A stretch of DNA of 64,000 nt, from NCBI GenBank assembly GCA_019321725.1, contig CM033119.1, forward strand, positions 3,931,865 to 3,995,864, given 5' to 3'. The DNA comes from Paulownia fortunei. Its lineage: Eukaryota > Streptophyta > Magnoliopsida > Lamiales > Paulowniaceae. This document shows positions 44,551 through 62,200 of this stretch, piece by piece; the stretch's first letter is position 1, and the number at the start of each line of letters is the position of its first letter. The notes beneath the pieces are model-generated. The model had not been told where the DNA came from, did no database searches, and saw only the letters and a program-made list of their open reading frames with translations. Made by a program: the position numbers and the translations under genes.

Positions 44551-45816
44551 GGTAACACTCCTGTTCGCTATTACCTTTAACATATACCATCTCATTTCAT
44601 CACTTCCATTACCGGAGAAAGCCAGGAAACAACAGATCTCTGATGTTGCAGAAACGGAGCACCCGGTGAAGGCATTCGGGTGGGCGGCGAGAGATACATC
44701 TGGGGTTCTCTCTCCTTTCAAGTTCTCCAGACGCGCCACCCGGGGACGCGACGTGCAATTCAAGATCTTGTATTGTGGGATTTGCCATTCGGATCTTCAC
44801 CTAGCCAAAAACGATTTGGGCTTCTCTATTTACCCGCTTGTACCAGGCCACGAAATTGTCGGAGTGGTCACCGAGGTCGGGTCCAAGGTTCGGAAAGTCA
44901 AGGTTGGAGACAAAGTCGGCGTCGGATGCATGGTTAGATCCTGCAGAAAATGCGACCAATGTGTTAACAATCTTGAGAATTATTGCCCTCAACCGGTACG
45001 CACGAGGCAGCTACCATTAATTTCTTTTATTTAATAAGATTTATAATAGAAAACTATAAAAATTATTTGGCTGAATTTATTCATTGCCCTTAACAGGTCT
45101 TCACTTACAATAGCATCGACACCGACGGCACCGTCACTTACGGCGGTTACTCCAACATCATGGTGGCGGACGAGCACTTCATCATCCGCTGGCCGGAAAA
45201 TCTGCCTCTTGATAGCGGTGCTCCTCTACTCTGCGCTGGGACCACGACTTACAGCGCGTTGAAATACTATGGGCTCGACAAGCCGGGCCTCAAAGTCGGC
45301 GTAGTCGGGCTCGGGGGGCTGGGCCATGTGGCAGTTAAGTTTGCCAAGGCTTTCGGAGCGAAAGTAACTGTGATCAGCACCTCCGCTAGTAAGAAGAAAG
45401 ACGCCCTCGAAACCGTTGGCGCGGACGCCTTTCTGGTGAGCCGGGACCCGGAGGAAATGAAAGCAGCGGCTGGCACTTTGGACGGGATAATTGACACTGT
45501 TTCTGCAGTTCACCCAATTCAGCCATTGATAAGCCTTTTGAAGCCGCACGGGAAGCTGGTGGTGGTCGGCGTGCCGGATAAGCTTGAGCTGCAGGTGTTC
45601 CCGATCGTTTCGGGGCGGAAGACAGTCGCGGGAAGCATGATTGGCGGGCTGAAAGAGACGCAAGAGATGATCGATTTTGCGGCAAAGCATAATATATTGC
45701 CAAACGTGGAGATTATTTCGATGGATTATGTGAATAAGGCGATGGAGAGGCTTGCTAGAGGCGATGTGAAGTATCGTTTTGTGATTGATATTGGGAAAAC
45801 ACTGAAAGCCGAATGA
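44495..45816 (+). CDS. CAD-C: CAD-like dehydrogenase with lost canonical ATG and open N-terminal extension
   Basis: Exons 44495-44995 and 45097-45816, with the intron (GTACGC...TTAACAG) at the same site as in CAD-B. The body is intact: GICHSD, GHE, CRKCDQC...NYC, LLCAG, GLGGLG and STSASKK, ending [12 protein letters not shown], one residue shorter than its paralogues (DK-LEL). The codon matching CAD-B's ATG is ACG (44654-44656, context GAAACGG). From that codon the product would be 353 residues. The frame is open upstream to an ATG at 44495, adding 53 residues with a hydrophobic run ([17 protein letters not shown]), for 406 residues. The extension is encoded by promoter-like sequence. Possible outcomes are non-AUG initiation, a membrane-anchored enzyme, an unseen upstream exon (TTGCAG precedes the homologous region), or a silenced gene. 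Confidence 0.8.
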
Positions 45817-45923
45817 ATGAACTCAGCTGGGGTGGGTGCGGTGTTGGTGTAAAAAGATGTCTTCATGTAAAGAAAAGAAATATGTAAAGATATGTTAATA
45901 ATTCTTACCAATTGTTGATCATG

Positions 45924-46183
45924 TATATAAATAAGACATGACACCCCTAATCAGGGTGAGCCAATTTCTTGTAAGTAAATGTAACAGATAATGCAATAAG
46001 ATTTGTAATATAAGATCATGTTTGCTTATAAATGATTTATATCTTTAGGAGTATATATAAATAAGACATGCCAGCCCTAATCAGGGTGAGCCAATTTCTT
46101 GTAAGTAAATGTAACAGATAATGCAATAAGATTTGTAATATAAGATCATGTTTGCTTATAAATGGTTTATATCTTTAGGAGTA
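45924..46183 (+). repeat. Recent 130-bp tandem duplication downstream of CAD-C
   Basis: Two copies (45924-46053, 46054-46183) differ at only a few bases (GACACCCC/CCAGCCC and GATTT/GGTTT). It lies within ~110 bp of the CAD-C stop, probably in or beside its 3' UTR. Confidence 0.9.
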
Positions 46184-47110
46184 TAAAATAATCGAGTCGA
46201 ATCGAACACATTAATATTCAAAGTTGTCTAATTTTTTATCAAATTTCACAAGTTGTATCTAAATTTAGTTTGATAATTAATTGAGTCGATCTTGAACGAA
46301 CTTTAATCATGTCAAACTCGAATAGCTTGATTTTTTTATGGATTTCTTTTTACTAATTGAGTCGAGTTTCAAATCTTATCGAACAAAAAAAATATGTTCA
46401 AATTGGGTTTGTTAAGTTAACGAACCGAACTCAAATAATATTTTAACGATCATTCTCGAATTGAGTAGCTTAATTTATTTTTCACCCCTATATATCCTTC
46501 TTAATTCTTTTTATTTTTCCAAGTTATGGCATGCTCTGGCGCCTAGTAGTGTAGGAATTTTTTGCATTTTTCATTGGGCCAGTTTAACACTTCTATTCTA
46601 TTGCCTAGCAGATATGTAGAACTAGAACATAGTTTAACATTCTCTTTTTCCCATTTCTGCTGTATTGCCTAGCACATATGTACAACATAGTAAGATTTAG
46701 TTGCCTACATGATATTTTCAACATATAGGAACTTATACAATCTCCTAAACAAGAAGTAATTTAGCTACTAAAAGGATCCTGTTTATAAAATATAAGTTCA
46801 AACTCTATTTCCAAAATCTCTTTTCTTTCAAAAAAACCAAATGAAATTAGAAAATTATATATTTAAATATAAATATAATTAAAATTTTTAATTTCTTAAT
46901 CTACTGTTATATGTTAATATTATTAAAATTTCGACAATAATTAATTGTATTTAAGTTTACAACTAATATTTAAATTTACTACTAATTCATATCAGTAATT
47001 ACGATGGTATAGGCATTTGCCCCTAATTTATCAGTTTTATTTTCTTTTTAAAATATCTCAAAATAAAGTTCAATTTCCTAAATAGAATTTTTATTTTGCC
47101 AAAGTACTAT
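46184..47110. other. Intergenic, possible old MITE-like sequence
   Basis: 46190-46490 is rich in GAGTCGA / CTCGAAT words and ends in CACCCCTATA, reminiscent of short DNA-transposon remnants, but no terminal repeats could be paired. The rest is AT-rich without genes. Confidence 0.3.
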
Positions 47111-47117
47111 GTAATGT

Positions 47118-47260
47118 ATGAGAACGAGCACTTCATCATCCACTGGCTGCAAACTTCGCTTGCTCCTCTACAGCCCGTTGAGATTGATAATTCGGGCTCA
47201 ATAATGCGGTCTCCTCGTTGGCTTGGTCGGGCTTGGCCATTATGGCAGCTATAGCTTTTA
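47118..47260 (+). pseudogene. CAD relic 2: internal CAD fragment
   Basis: GAGCACTTCATCATCCACTGGC matches the codons for EHFIIRW of CAD-B and CAD-C. After deletions it continues GCTCCTCTAC / AGCCCGTTGAGA (APLL / SPLR) and CTTGGTCGGGCTTGGCCATTATGGCAG ([10 protein letters not shown] region). Several indels destroy the frame. It marks a fifth CAD copy at the right end of the cluster. Confidence 0.8.
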
Positions 47261-47589
47261 CAGTTCAGTAAATTAAATGAACATAATGAAATTTGAAATT
47301 CGATATGTATCAAAATCAAATTAGAAAATTTGGTTAATATTCCATTTTGATTTTTATGGAAATTTTGTATTCAGAAAATATCAGTATGTTGCTAATTACG
47401 CCTTTCTGAAACCATGTCAATCATGATTTTGAATCAAATATATGTTCAATTAAATACAATTTGCATTAATTCAAGTGTACTTTCCAAAACTATTTGATTA
47501 CAAATAAATGATGTGAAAATTCAACCATAGAGCTGAGTCTTTCCTCAGACAATGAGATATTACAAATGTTATTGCAACAACAACAGCGA

Positions 47590-52641
<5,052 letters not shown>

Positions 52642-52653
52642 TTTGAAAGGAGA

Positions 52654-52731
52654 TGTTTGTGTGTGTGTGTTTGCTTCTTTCTTTCTTTTCTTTCTTTTCT
52701 TTCTTTTCTTTTCTTTCTTTTTTTTTTTATG
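52654..52731. repeat. Simple repeats in the CPK29 leader: (GT)n and CTTT/CTTTT tract
   Basis: Immediately upstream of the CPK29 start. On the mRNA strand this is a long GAAAG purine tract followed by (AC)n, a common plant 5' UTR feature. Confidence 0.85.
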
Positions 52732-55388
52732 GGTGTGTTAAGTGTGTGTATGAGAGAGAGGAATGAGAGTTTTGGGGGATATGAATATGATGCCAGAACA
52801 AGGATTTGTTTTTGCAGTGGATGTTAGAGATTAAAAATGAAAAGTGGGGGTGGGGGTTCTACTTTTTGAGGTGCTTTGCTTTGGTGTTTGGGTGTTTGCC
52901 TTGTCTACTCTTTGCCTCTTTGTATTGTTTTTCGTACCGTTATTCACTTTGTTGCGTGGGATACCCTCCCCTAAGAACACTGAGAAGGGAAGCTGATTTT
53001 CTATTTGAATTTCTTGCTTCAGAGTTTGGCTATGGCATTTTTGTTTCCTATTGTCATGTTCAAACTTCAATGCATTTCTTATTTCTTGTTTATATATTAT
53101 TTTTTCACAAATATGTTTATTAATTTCTAACAAATGAAACAAGATATAATGGATGTAAAAAAAAAAGTGTTTTAACGTGTATATATTTTTAGTGAATAGT
53201 ATTTAGATGAAAAATAAAAATATAATAAGTTGATGTGATATAACTTCTTTCGTGAAAATGTATTCAAAAGTAGATATATTTTTATTAGTGAAAAAATATA
53301 TTTTAAAGGTTTTTTTTTTTAGAGAAGTCAATATTCACACACATTTTTGTAGAAAAAAATATCTCCGGAAATGGATTTTTGGAAATCCACATCACAAGCA
53401 ATCACAGCAAATGTTTTTTGGTTTTTCTTATTTGGAAAGCATGTAATGAGAAACTTCCCTGACATATAACCACAAGTTTTTATCTATATTCACAAAAGAT
53501 ATTTTTCATTCTAATGATATAATTTAGGGATATCAAAAAATGTGTCTTAAAGACTTGCAACCAAGTCCCCAATCCGATCCCTTATATTATTCACTTGGTA
53601 AAGTGATTCAAGGTCAAGTGTGGATAGAAAAAATTCAACAATATGGTCCGTTCAAAAATCTAATTAAAGCTAAGATTAGTTTGCCATAAAAAATAATAGT
53701 TGTAAACTTGAATACTCTTTGCAACATTTTAGGACATATTTACACACTAGAATTAAACGTTTGCAGTCTTTTAAGCAAAAACTTGCTTTTCTTACTCCAT
53801 ATAAATACGCTAGAACAAACTACAGGTTTGAAGCAACCTTGGCGGTTCTTTTTCTAGTTAAATTGTATTTTTAGAAATGGTAATGGGGTGGATTTAAACT
53901 CGAAATCGGTTCGTATCTATTTTGTTTACAATGGAATTTTAAAATTATAAAAGAGTTCGAAGTGAATATTGATTTTTTTGTTTTCAAATTCGTCCCGCTC
54001 CAAATTTATCTCGTTTAATTTTTATTTATTTATTAATTATTTTAATATAATATTATTTGTTGACAATATATATATTTTTTTAAAAAAAATTATGGTGTTG
54101 TTTTCTAAAAATATATTTTTTAATTTTTTCAAATATTAAGACGATTTAACTAATGTACGTAATAGGGTTGAACCCGTCGGAGTGTCGAAGGTGAGGCAGG
54201 TGCCATGTACTTAAAAAGATTGGTACCGGCCCCATTATCAGACTAAATATTATCCTTAATAATTAAAAATCCTCTTTCGGACTATTGTATCCCAACTGAA
54301 CTTCTTCAATTCCCAAAATTATCTTTAACAAAACTAATATAAATAAGGAAATTCATTATGACTACTATGTACTAATAATATTCGTTATGAAAGAAATTCA
54401 CTATGTACTAATAATACTCGTTATGAAAGAAATTTATTATGACGACTCCAGCTAGTTAATAGTACCTTTTTTTACTCAATAATATCTATTTATGTATATA
54501 ATCATACTCCCTCTTTCCTAGTTCAATGGATCCAATTTGATACGTCACAAAAATTTGGATGAGATTTAAAAAGTAAAAGTTTTATGTGTATTTATACTAT
54601 TAGCCTCAAAATTAATAGTTAAGATTTAAGAGTTTGTGGTGTTTCATTATTAATTTAACTAAAATAAAATATTTTTTTCGTACACATATTTAAAAAATGA
54701 CCGTCAAACCCTACACCATAATTTTTATCTATTTTCGAAGTTTAAACCTAATTTTCCAAAAATCTATAACTCATTTCGAGTAAACACTCTTTATTTTAGT
54801 ATTGAAAATAAATAAACTAAGTATATTTTCTCAAAATAAAATATCAAATTATTTTATAAAATCAATCGATCAAACATGGTAATTTACTCATCAAAACTTA
54901 TTTTCCTTGCTCGAGAAAATCTTCCTCAATATATTTTTAGAAAACTTTTCACTAAATTAAAATGCAAATGAATCTGTACAGGTTCCAAAAAACCATTTCT
55001 TCAGTCCCAGTTTCGCCACCCTTCTTCTCTATAGTAAGGAAAATTAGGGAGTCAACTTGGTAGAACAAGTTCATGAGAAGGCAACAATCTGACTTGTCTA
55101 GGCAGTTGAAACAACTTTCTTGATGGACAGTACTTCAATTCCTTTCCTTGTATTAACACACACTGGGTGTAAGCCATCAAAGGTTTACATAAGTGATATA
55201 AAATTAAGTTAATATTGATCCTCATATGACACTAGAGCAGCACCATCACCAAAAGAACTTTGAGCATACCACTGATATGTATTCTGCTATAATATACAAG
55301 AGAAATCCCAATTCATGGCACTAACCGAGACAACCAACAAAGCTATATAGTAGAGATGATGGAATTTGATCAGCTCCCAATCACTGAG
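52732..55388. other. CPK29 promoter side and intergenic region to NRX2 3' end
   Basis: No gene recognised. Overlapping frames at 52806-53142 on both strands lack motifs. Sequence is AT-rich from 53.1 to 54.9 kb. The last ~300 bp probably includes the NRX2 3' UTR. Confidence 0.45.
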
Positions 55389-58300
55389 TCATGCTCTACA
55401 GACAGCTCTCACACACTTGGGATGCACCTCATAGCCACACTCGATGCACTGGTAAGCCCACCCGGACCCTTGCTCGTCACAGTCGCAACATATGAAGGGA
55501 CCTCCTCCATTACCTGCAGACACCAACGTTAGCTCGTGACGATGCCCTGAATGGTACTCGGATTCCAGGAGATTCTTCCCCTCTTCATCGACTTGCCTCT
55601 CCAGCAATTCTATTCTGGCCTCTGTAAATGGATATGCGTTTTCTTGGTACAGGTTCACGAGGTTCCTTCCTTGCATGGTCACAGTTTTCCCATCAGGGCC
55701 CAAAATAACCAAGCTGGGAATTCCTTGTACATCGAAATATTTTGCGAGGTTTTTGATGTTTGGATCACCATAAGGTAGCGCCAGCCATGGCATAGTCTGA
55801 AAACATGAATCAAAAGCTGTTTGGTCGTGGTCGCTCGACACAAACACTATTTCAAAGTCCTGATTGCCGTTAGCAGTCAACTCTTGATTAATCTTTTGGT
55901 AGATGGAGGCTAACTTGGGTGTAAATTTTACCCCTGGGGAGCACCACTGAGCTGAGAAATAGAGTCCAATTGTTTTCCCGATTAATGAAGTGACGGGCAC
56001 CTGAAAAAGTCACAGCAAACAATCTTAATTCCTCTTACCATCAACTTTAAAGATATACAATTCACACCAACATTTGCAATTCCACAGGCCTGCAGAAGAG
56101 TTATCCTTCACATATTAAGCAAAAACATTAGCAAGGGCATCACACCAGACAGACAAAGCTGTAGTGGAATCATCATTACATAAGAACAATGGAGGTTCAG
56201 AAATTGTGCTTTTAGAAGTAAACATTGTTGCCTAATATTGAATTAGGCGATTTATAGCAGGCTGGACTACTTACCTGTTTTACTATGGGATGACTCAAGA
56301 GAAAATCTCTTTCATGGTTAGTCAGTAAATCTTTAAGAGTCTGATTTTCATGCTTGTCCTTCTCCTTCTGTAGCAATTCCTCCACCCTCTCTTTCGTAAA
56401 TGGATATGCTTGTATTCCATAGCGATATATGAGATCAACCACATCTAGAATTGTTGAATCTTTATTAGTGTTGGGCTGTATAATAATCAAGCAGGGCATA
56501 CCTTCTATATCAAACCTTCGATTCAAAGCTCTCTTTGATTCCAAGTCAGAAAATGGAATAGCGAGCCATGGCATCAAAGCACGGTAGTTATCAAAGGCAC
56601 CTGGTCTTCATCAGATGAAACAAAGACTATCTCAAAGCCAGGATCATCATTCTTAAGTTGCTCATAAGCATTGGCCAGTACTGGGGTGAACTTACGACAA
56701 GGCGGATACCAGTTAGCGGAAAAGTAAATTCCAACAATTTTGCCTTCGAGATCAGAGATTTTTACCTGCCTCAAGAATAGGCACATGAAAATGATAAATC
56801 TACATCCATGAAGACCTGATCAAGTAAGACAGATTTCCTGAAAATTACTTTATTCAGTTTGGCTGAATAAAAATCTGTGTATTCATGATGCGGATCCTAA
56901 ATTGTTTCATTTAATTGGAAAAGCAATTTTTAACTTGTGCAGCTCAAAGAGTAATATGGCATGCACTTTTCCTGTAAGTGACAAAAATGATATCCACATT
57001 TTGCATAATCAACCTTATAGTGGTGAACATTTGACCACACAACATGACTGACATGCAGGAAACGATCTTATCAATTAGCACATACTCATCCACCCAACAC
57101 TCCTGCACATAAAACATGCACGAGAGAGAGAGTGAAGAAGAAGAAGAAGAAGAAGAAGAAGAAGAAGAAAAAACCTTCTTTATTGGCATAATAGCTTCAT
57201 ATTTTGATAAATGAAGCGATTTACTTTATAAGAGGAGGATTCTCTATATACTCATATGAGAAATGCTAGCAGCTACAAGTAATGCAACTGCCTCTTATAC
57301 ATTACTCATGGCAGCAAAATGATGTTTTATCAGAGAAATGCGTGCAGGAACACTACTCATTCATCACATAAAACCAATTTAAAGGAATATAAAACCCATG
57401 ACAAATGCCATATAGATTTTTTGTAGAAGAGGCACTAAAAGCTGGACAAAAATTAAGGAAAAAAAGATGATAATTAACTAAGCATGGCAGACAAATCAAT
57501 TCACTCCACTCCAAAGATGAGGAAGAACCAAGTCACCCAAAAAAATAAAAAAAAAAGCAGATACTAGCATCCATCATCTGAATTGTGTGCCCAAAAAGAC
57601 AGTTTTCTGAGATAGTGCAATAATTGAACTCTGGAAAAGAATAACTGGCCTGCAGGCTCGACTTTGTTTGAATTCAACTTATCTAAATTCTGGAGTTTCT
57701 TCATTGTCTTTCATCTTATCTTCCACCAAACTTGAAAACATATCCAGCTTATAATTAGGTGATTAAGTTAGTAATGGGGCACATACAGCATGAAACAAGC
57801 AATCTCTGCGAGTTATTAGCTTCCCCCATCCAACCCTCTTCACACCACCTCCCCCCCACCCCCATAAAAAAAAAAAAAATATATTAAAGCTGGCAAAAGA
57901 TAACTTCATGAAGTAGATGCTGGTGATCTATGTGTGCGCACATGAGTTCATAGAGTGTTCCATTTTATGGTGGAGATCATGAAGTCTTAAGTGACCATAG
58001 AATTCCTCTGTGTGCGATTTTCGGTGCTATGATCATATGGTTGATACCAGTACGTTTTCTTTCAGCATAAAGTCTCCTCTAAGCCAATCAAGTCAAGTTT
58101 CAATGAGATGTCTATGCTCTAATTTGAAGTCAAGCATTAGCGACGCATGCTGTAACCATCTCATTAGCTCGAGAAAGTTTTCAAGATGAATTTCTGATTT
58201 TTCCCCAAAGATCGTTTACGCAATAAAAAATGAAAAAATGAATAAAAAGTAAAGGTCATCAGTTCAAGCCGGGTATGAACCAACATATTTTGCACTCTCA

Positions 58301-59202
58301 AGGCCTTCATTTTAGTCACCTCTTTTACCAGATTGAAAAATTGCAAGCAAACTGGACAGGCTTAGGGCGATTGTTTCTGGTTAACTTGGAAAACGAGAAC
58401 GCGCAATGATAATATATTCTCATTACACAATTATCACATCATGTCCGTGTTATCGAAACATAACATTTAGAGATACTGTAGGTAAGTATTTGTCCCAAAT
58501 ATAACTAGCAGAAGTTATGATTCGCATTTTGAATCGATTTCATCGAGCAGATGCCAAGTATATATGATCCACAATCAATATTTATCTTATAAATATGAAA
58601 ATAGAAGATGAAACAAAAACAGAATCTGAACTGAAGATTCAGAGAAGGAAATGCTACTACTGCTGGGAAATAAATTCAGCAACAACCCACTTACCGAAAC
58701 CAAAACAGTAACTATTAAACCAGAAGGCAATCATGTTTCTTTTCAATCTTCAATTCAATTACCTAAAGAAAAGATCCCAGCAAATAACTCGACCCATAAT
58801 CAAGACTGGCACAGGCACACACACTAAGATAAAGGGTTCTAAGTTCAAACCCACTCACTCCAACCAAAGATGGACAAATTAATTAACCATTAAGCATTCA
58901 ATTTTTTAACTTAAGACTTTCAGTTAAACTTACCCAGAAACCTTATCCCAAAAAGAAGCTTGACCCATTATCAAGATTTACACACACACAAACAAACAGA
59001 TATAAAGAGTTACCTGAGTTCCAGTGGGAGACAGCAGAAAGTCACGATCTTTGGAGGCCAAAAGAGAGAACAATCTGGAGGCAGAAACCATTTCAGATTC
59101 ACCATACCTATAGTTCTCCAAATCATAGGCATCATAAACTCCATTAGCCTTGTGATTACTCTTCTCTTCAATCTTTTTCCCTTCTTCTTCTTCTTGCCTC
59201 AT
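55389..59202 (-). CDS. NRX2: Nucleoredoxin 2-like protein, three exons, frameshifted in exon 2
   Basis: Exons 59202-59014 (63 codons), 56765-56275 and 56000-55389 (203 codons plus stop). Two thioredoxin-like domains: FSANWYPPCRKFTP...FVSSDEDQ in exon 2 and FSAQWCSPGVKFTPKL...FVSSDHDQ in exon 3, followed by a DC1-type C-terminal zinc finger (CCDCDEQGSGWAYQCIECGYEVHPKC). Both redox motifs deviate from WCxxC (WYPPC and WCSPG), as I recall for plant probable nucleoredoxin 2. Exon 2 is 491 nt, one short of the 492 needed. The break lies at about 56599-56603, just after DEDQ, and literal reading stops at TGA 56576-56574, giving a product of about 126 residues. Intact frames either side suggest a recent lesion or an assembly error. 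Confidence 0.9.
56766..59013 (-). other. Large first intron of NRX2
   Basis: 2248 bp between Q63 and the first thioredoxin domain. The donor is CAG|GTAACT and the acceptor TGAGGCAG. It contains the (GAA)n microsatellite and no recognised nested gene. Confidence 0.8.
57134..57170. repeat. (GAA)n microsatellite in NRX2 intron 1
   Basis: About 12 GAA units preceded by a GAGA run. It gives a poly-Ser artefact frame on the minus strand. Confidence 0.9.
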
Positions 59203-62200
59203 ACCTCTCTCTCTCTCTCTCTACCCGGCAAAGTAGAGTGTTGCCACTGCAAAATTGTAATACTGTTTGTCTAGCAAGTCTTGTTTCTTATACTACTAAT
59301 TCTCATGCATTCCCGCCAAAACCCGGCAATATTAGACAAGCAACACGTAGCATCATACCTTCCCACTGAGTTTCATTAGCCTGAGGCGGATAATGCTGCA
59401 CAGTTAAAAAGTATTGGTCTTTAGTTGACTCAGTGGACTAATAAGGGGCTGTTTGGAACCACGCTTTTTATGATGTGGCTTCACGAAAAGAACGAGGCCA
59501 TCTAGTTTGTGCTTTACTTGCTTGGGCTTAAATGCTCTATTTTGTGTGATCCTTTTGGTCCTTTTATCAAACATAACTTAAAATCGAAAAACTGATCATG
59601 ATATATTGAAATATTGTAAAGTAGCTCAACCTTTTTATCAATTCTTGCAAGTTGAAATTGAGGTGTACAAAAGTAAACTCTATGCTTCAAGTTGACTTAA
59701 TTTCTCCCACATCGTTTTCATAGTATATGAAATTGACTCAATTGAGTTCAATAGTCTATATTATAAGTACTAATTTTAATTTATAAGATTGAAATATGTT
59801 TTTGACATTTTTTTTTATCTAAACTCAAGACATAATCTAAGAAAAGGGACCGTGCATTTATAATGAAGAATTATACATCAACAAAAATATAATTGTGAAA
59901 TTAAAGTGCCAAATATATAACTTTCTAAATCAGTAATAATATTTCAAGTGAGGGAGCCTATGTAGTATCCATTCCATCAATTTCTAAGTGTAAAAAATTG
60001 AAACCTAAAACTCAAGATCTTGTATTCAATGCCAACAGTATTAATCTAATGTACATTAATTTTAATGAGTAGATGAATGATCAACTGTTGCAATTAAATA
60101 ATTATGAAAATGTCACTTGTATCCTAAGAGAAATTATAGGAAATGACCACTCTAAAAAAGAAAAATTCCCCAAACAAGGCCTTACGATTCCCCGACAAAA
60201 GATTTTATTATGGGAAGAAAATTGGGGATTTATGAGGTGGCTTTGTGCCACGTATAAGGTGAGTGATGTGAGAGATAACTGAAGCCGATAGCTTAAAATA
60301 AGATGAATATTATTTTTTGTTTGCTTTTTGTGGGGGCTAACAGCTAAAGGGAGACACCTGTCTCTTATTCTTCTATCCTCCACTTTAATTCACTTTCACA
60401 TTTTTTAACACAAAAAGTGGTGTTCTAAAACACTACATAGTAGTGCAAACATGGACTCTTTTTATAGTATTTTAATTATAAGAAATTGAAACTTTCCAAA
60501 ATTGAGATTTGAAAATCAACTATTTTAATTTGGGAAAAATGAGGATCTCTTTTTAGGGAAATTAAAAATTTTATTTAGTAAGCAATCGGTGGGAAAAAAA
60601 AAAAGTTAATGTAAGGAGATGAATACTAAAGAAAAATGGTAAAAATTCTTTTTCTATTTTAAATTATTGAATTCTTTGGTTGATATACTATATTAAAGGC
60701 TGTACTCATACCATTACTTTAGTTTTAAAATTTTGAATTACTTAAGTTACTAAGTATATTTTTATATTAAAATTAAAAAATATTTTTTAATTAAGAAAAA
60801 GTTAGAAGTTAAATTAAGATAAAAAAATGCTCAAAATATATTAATAACTGCATGAATTTATATAGTATAAGGGTCATTTTTTCTAAATATTTAATTCAAC
60901 TAGGCAAGTGTTACATTTGTTAGGCAAGTGCTATATTTGTTAATTTAGAAAAGTGTTGAAACTATACACGAATATAACATATTTTATCTAATTTAATTCA
61001 TAAATTATTATATTTATTAATTTAGAAAGGTGTTTGCAACTAAAAATATAGCTCATTACCTTAAATAAAATATTGTAGTATCATATCTTATTTTATTTTT
61101 TGTAATTTTAATTAATGTTCAAATCACATCTAAGGAACAAAGTAGCAGAGATCATAATTATAACATGCAAAGACTCAACCTGAGCGCCATTTGTCGACCT
61201 CTCAATTCCAAAATTGGAATAAGAAAACCCAATTCGTAAAAGTGGAAACACAAACAAGTGTGGATGATCCACCAAACGAGCAATCATTATTGGAACCTCA
61301 AAGGCCCACGTATTATATTGTCTTTTGAACTTTTCATAAACCCTTTGCCCTTTTGCTGTTTAGGTGTCACGTGTCCTATACGCTTTCTTATCCAAGTTAC
61401 CTAAAGATCGGCCTGGTAATAAAGTCTGATTCGGAATCCGTTCGAATCCATCCAGCCTAAAGTATGTTTTAACATATAAATAAATTTGGATCGTCGGTTT
61501 TTGTTTTTATTTTCAAATTTGTGGGGACTTGATAATTTTTTTTATATTTTTAAAATTATTATATATTATTAAAAAATAGATTGAATTTTTTATTCTTGAT
61601 TCAATTGGTGTTCATATTTAAATTGGATGTTATATTTATAATTTTAATAAAATTGAATTTTCTAGTTATAGTGGAATTCTTACTCATGTAAGATGGTTCA
61701 ATCCAAGGAGTTTAGCAGAAGAATTTAATTTGAAATACGTGTATCAACAATCAACTGTGTATAAATATATTCGATCCACTTTTATATATGAAAATTGATT
61801 CATATGATTGTTGCGTATTTGCTTACATATATAATATTATATTTTTAAAAAAAATAATTTTTTAATAATATTATAATATTATTAAAATTATAAATCGAGT
61901 CTCATGAATTTAATGGGTCTATCCATCAATTCAAATTTGGAATGAGTCTAAATTTTTAACAATTTAGCGGTAGCTCTAGACAATAAATATCCAATAAAAA
62001 ATACGAAAAAAAATTATTATACTATAAAAAAGTACTTTTACGTCTTAAACCTATTTGATAGGTACTTCAAGATTATGCTTGGATTTTAAATTCTAGTAAA
62101 AATAAAATAAAATATTTAATATATATAATATAACAATTAATATTTTTTGAACCAAAATTTAATATATATGTATCACATGGATCAATTAGATTATGAATAA

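Noticed and set aside
60073..60383. Opposing 69- and 93-residue frames
   Set aside because: Neither shows a recognisable domain and both overlap each other in intergenic DNA.
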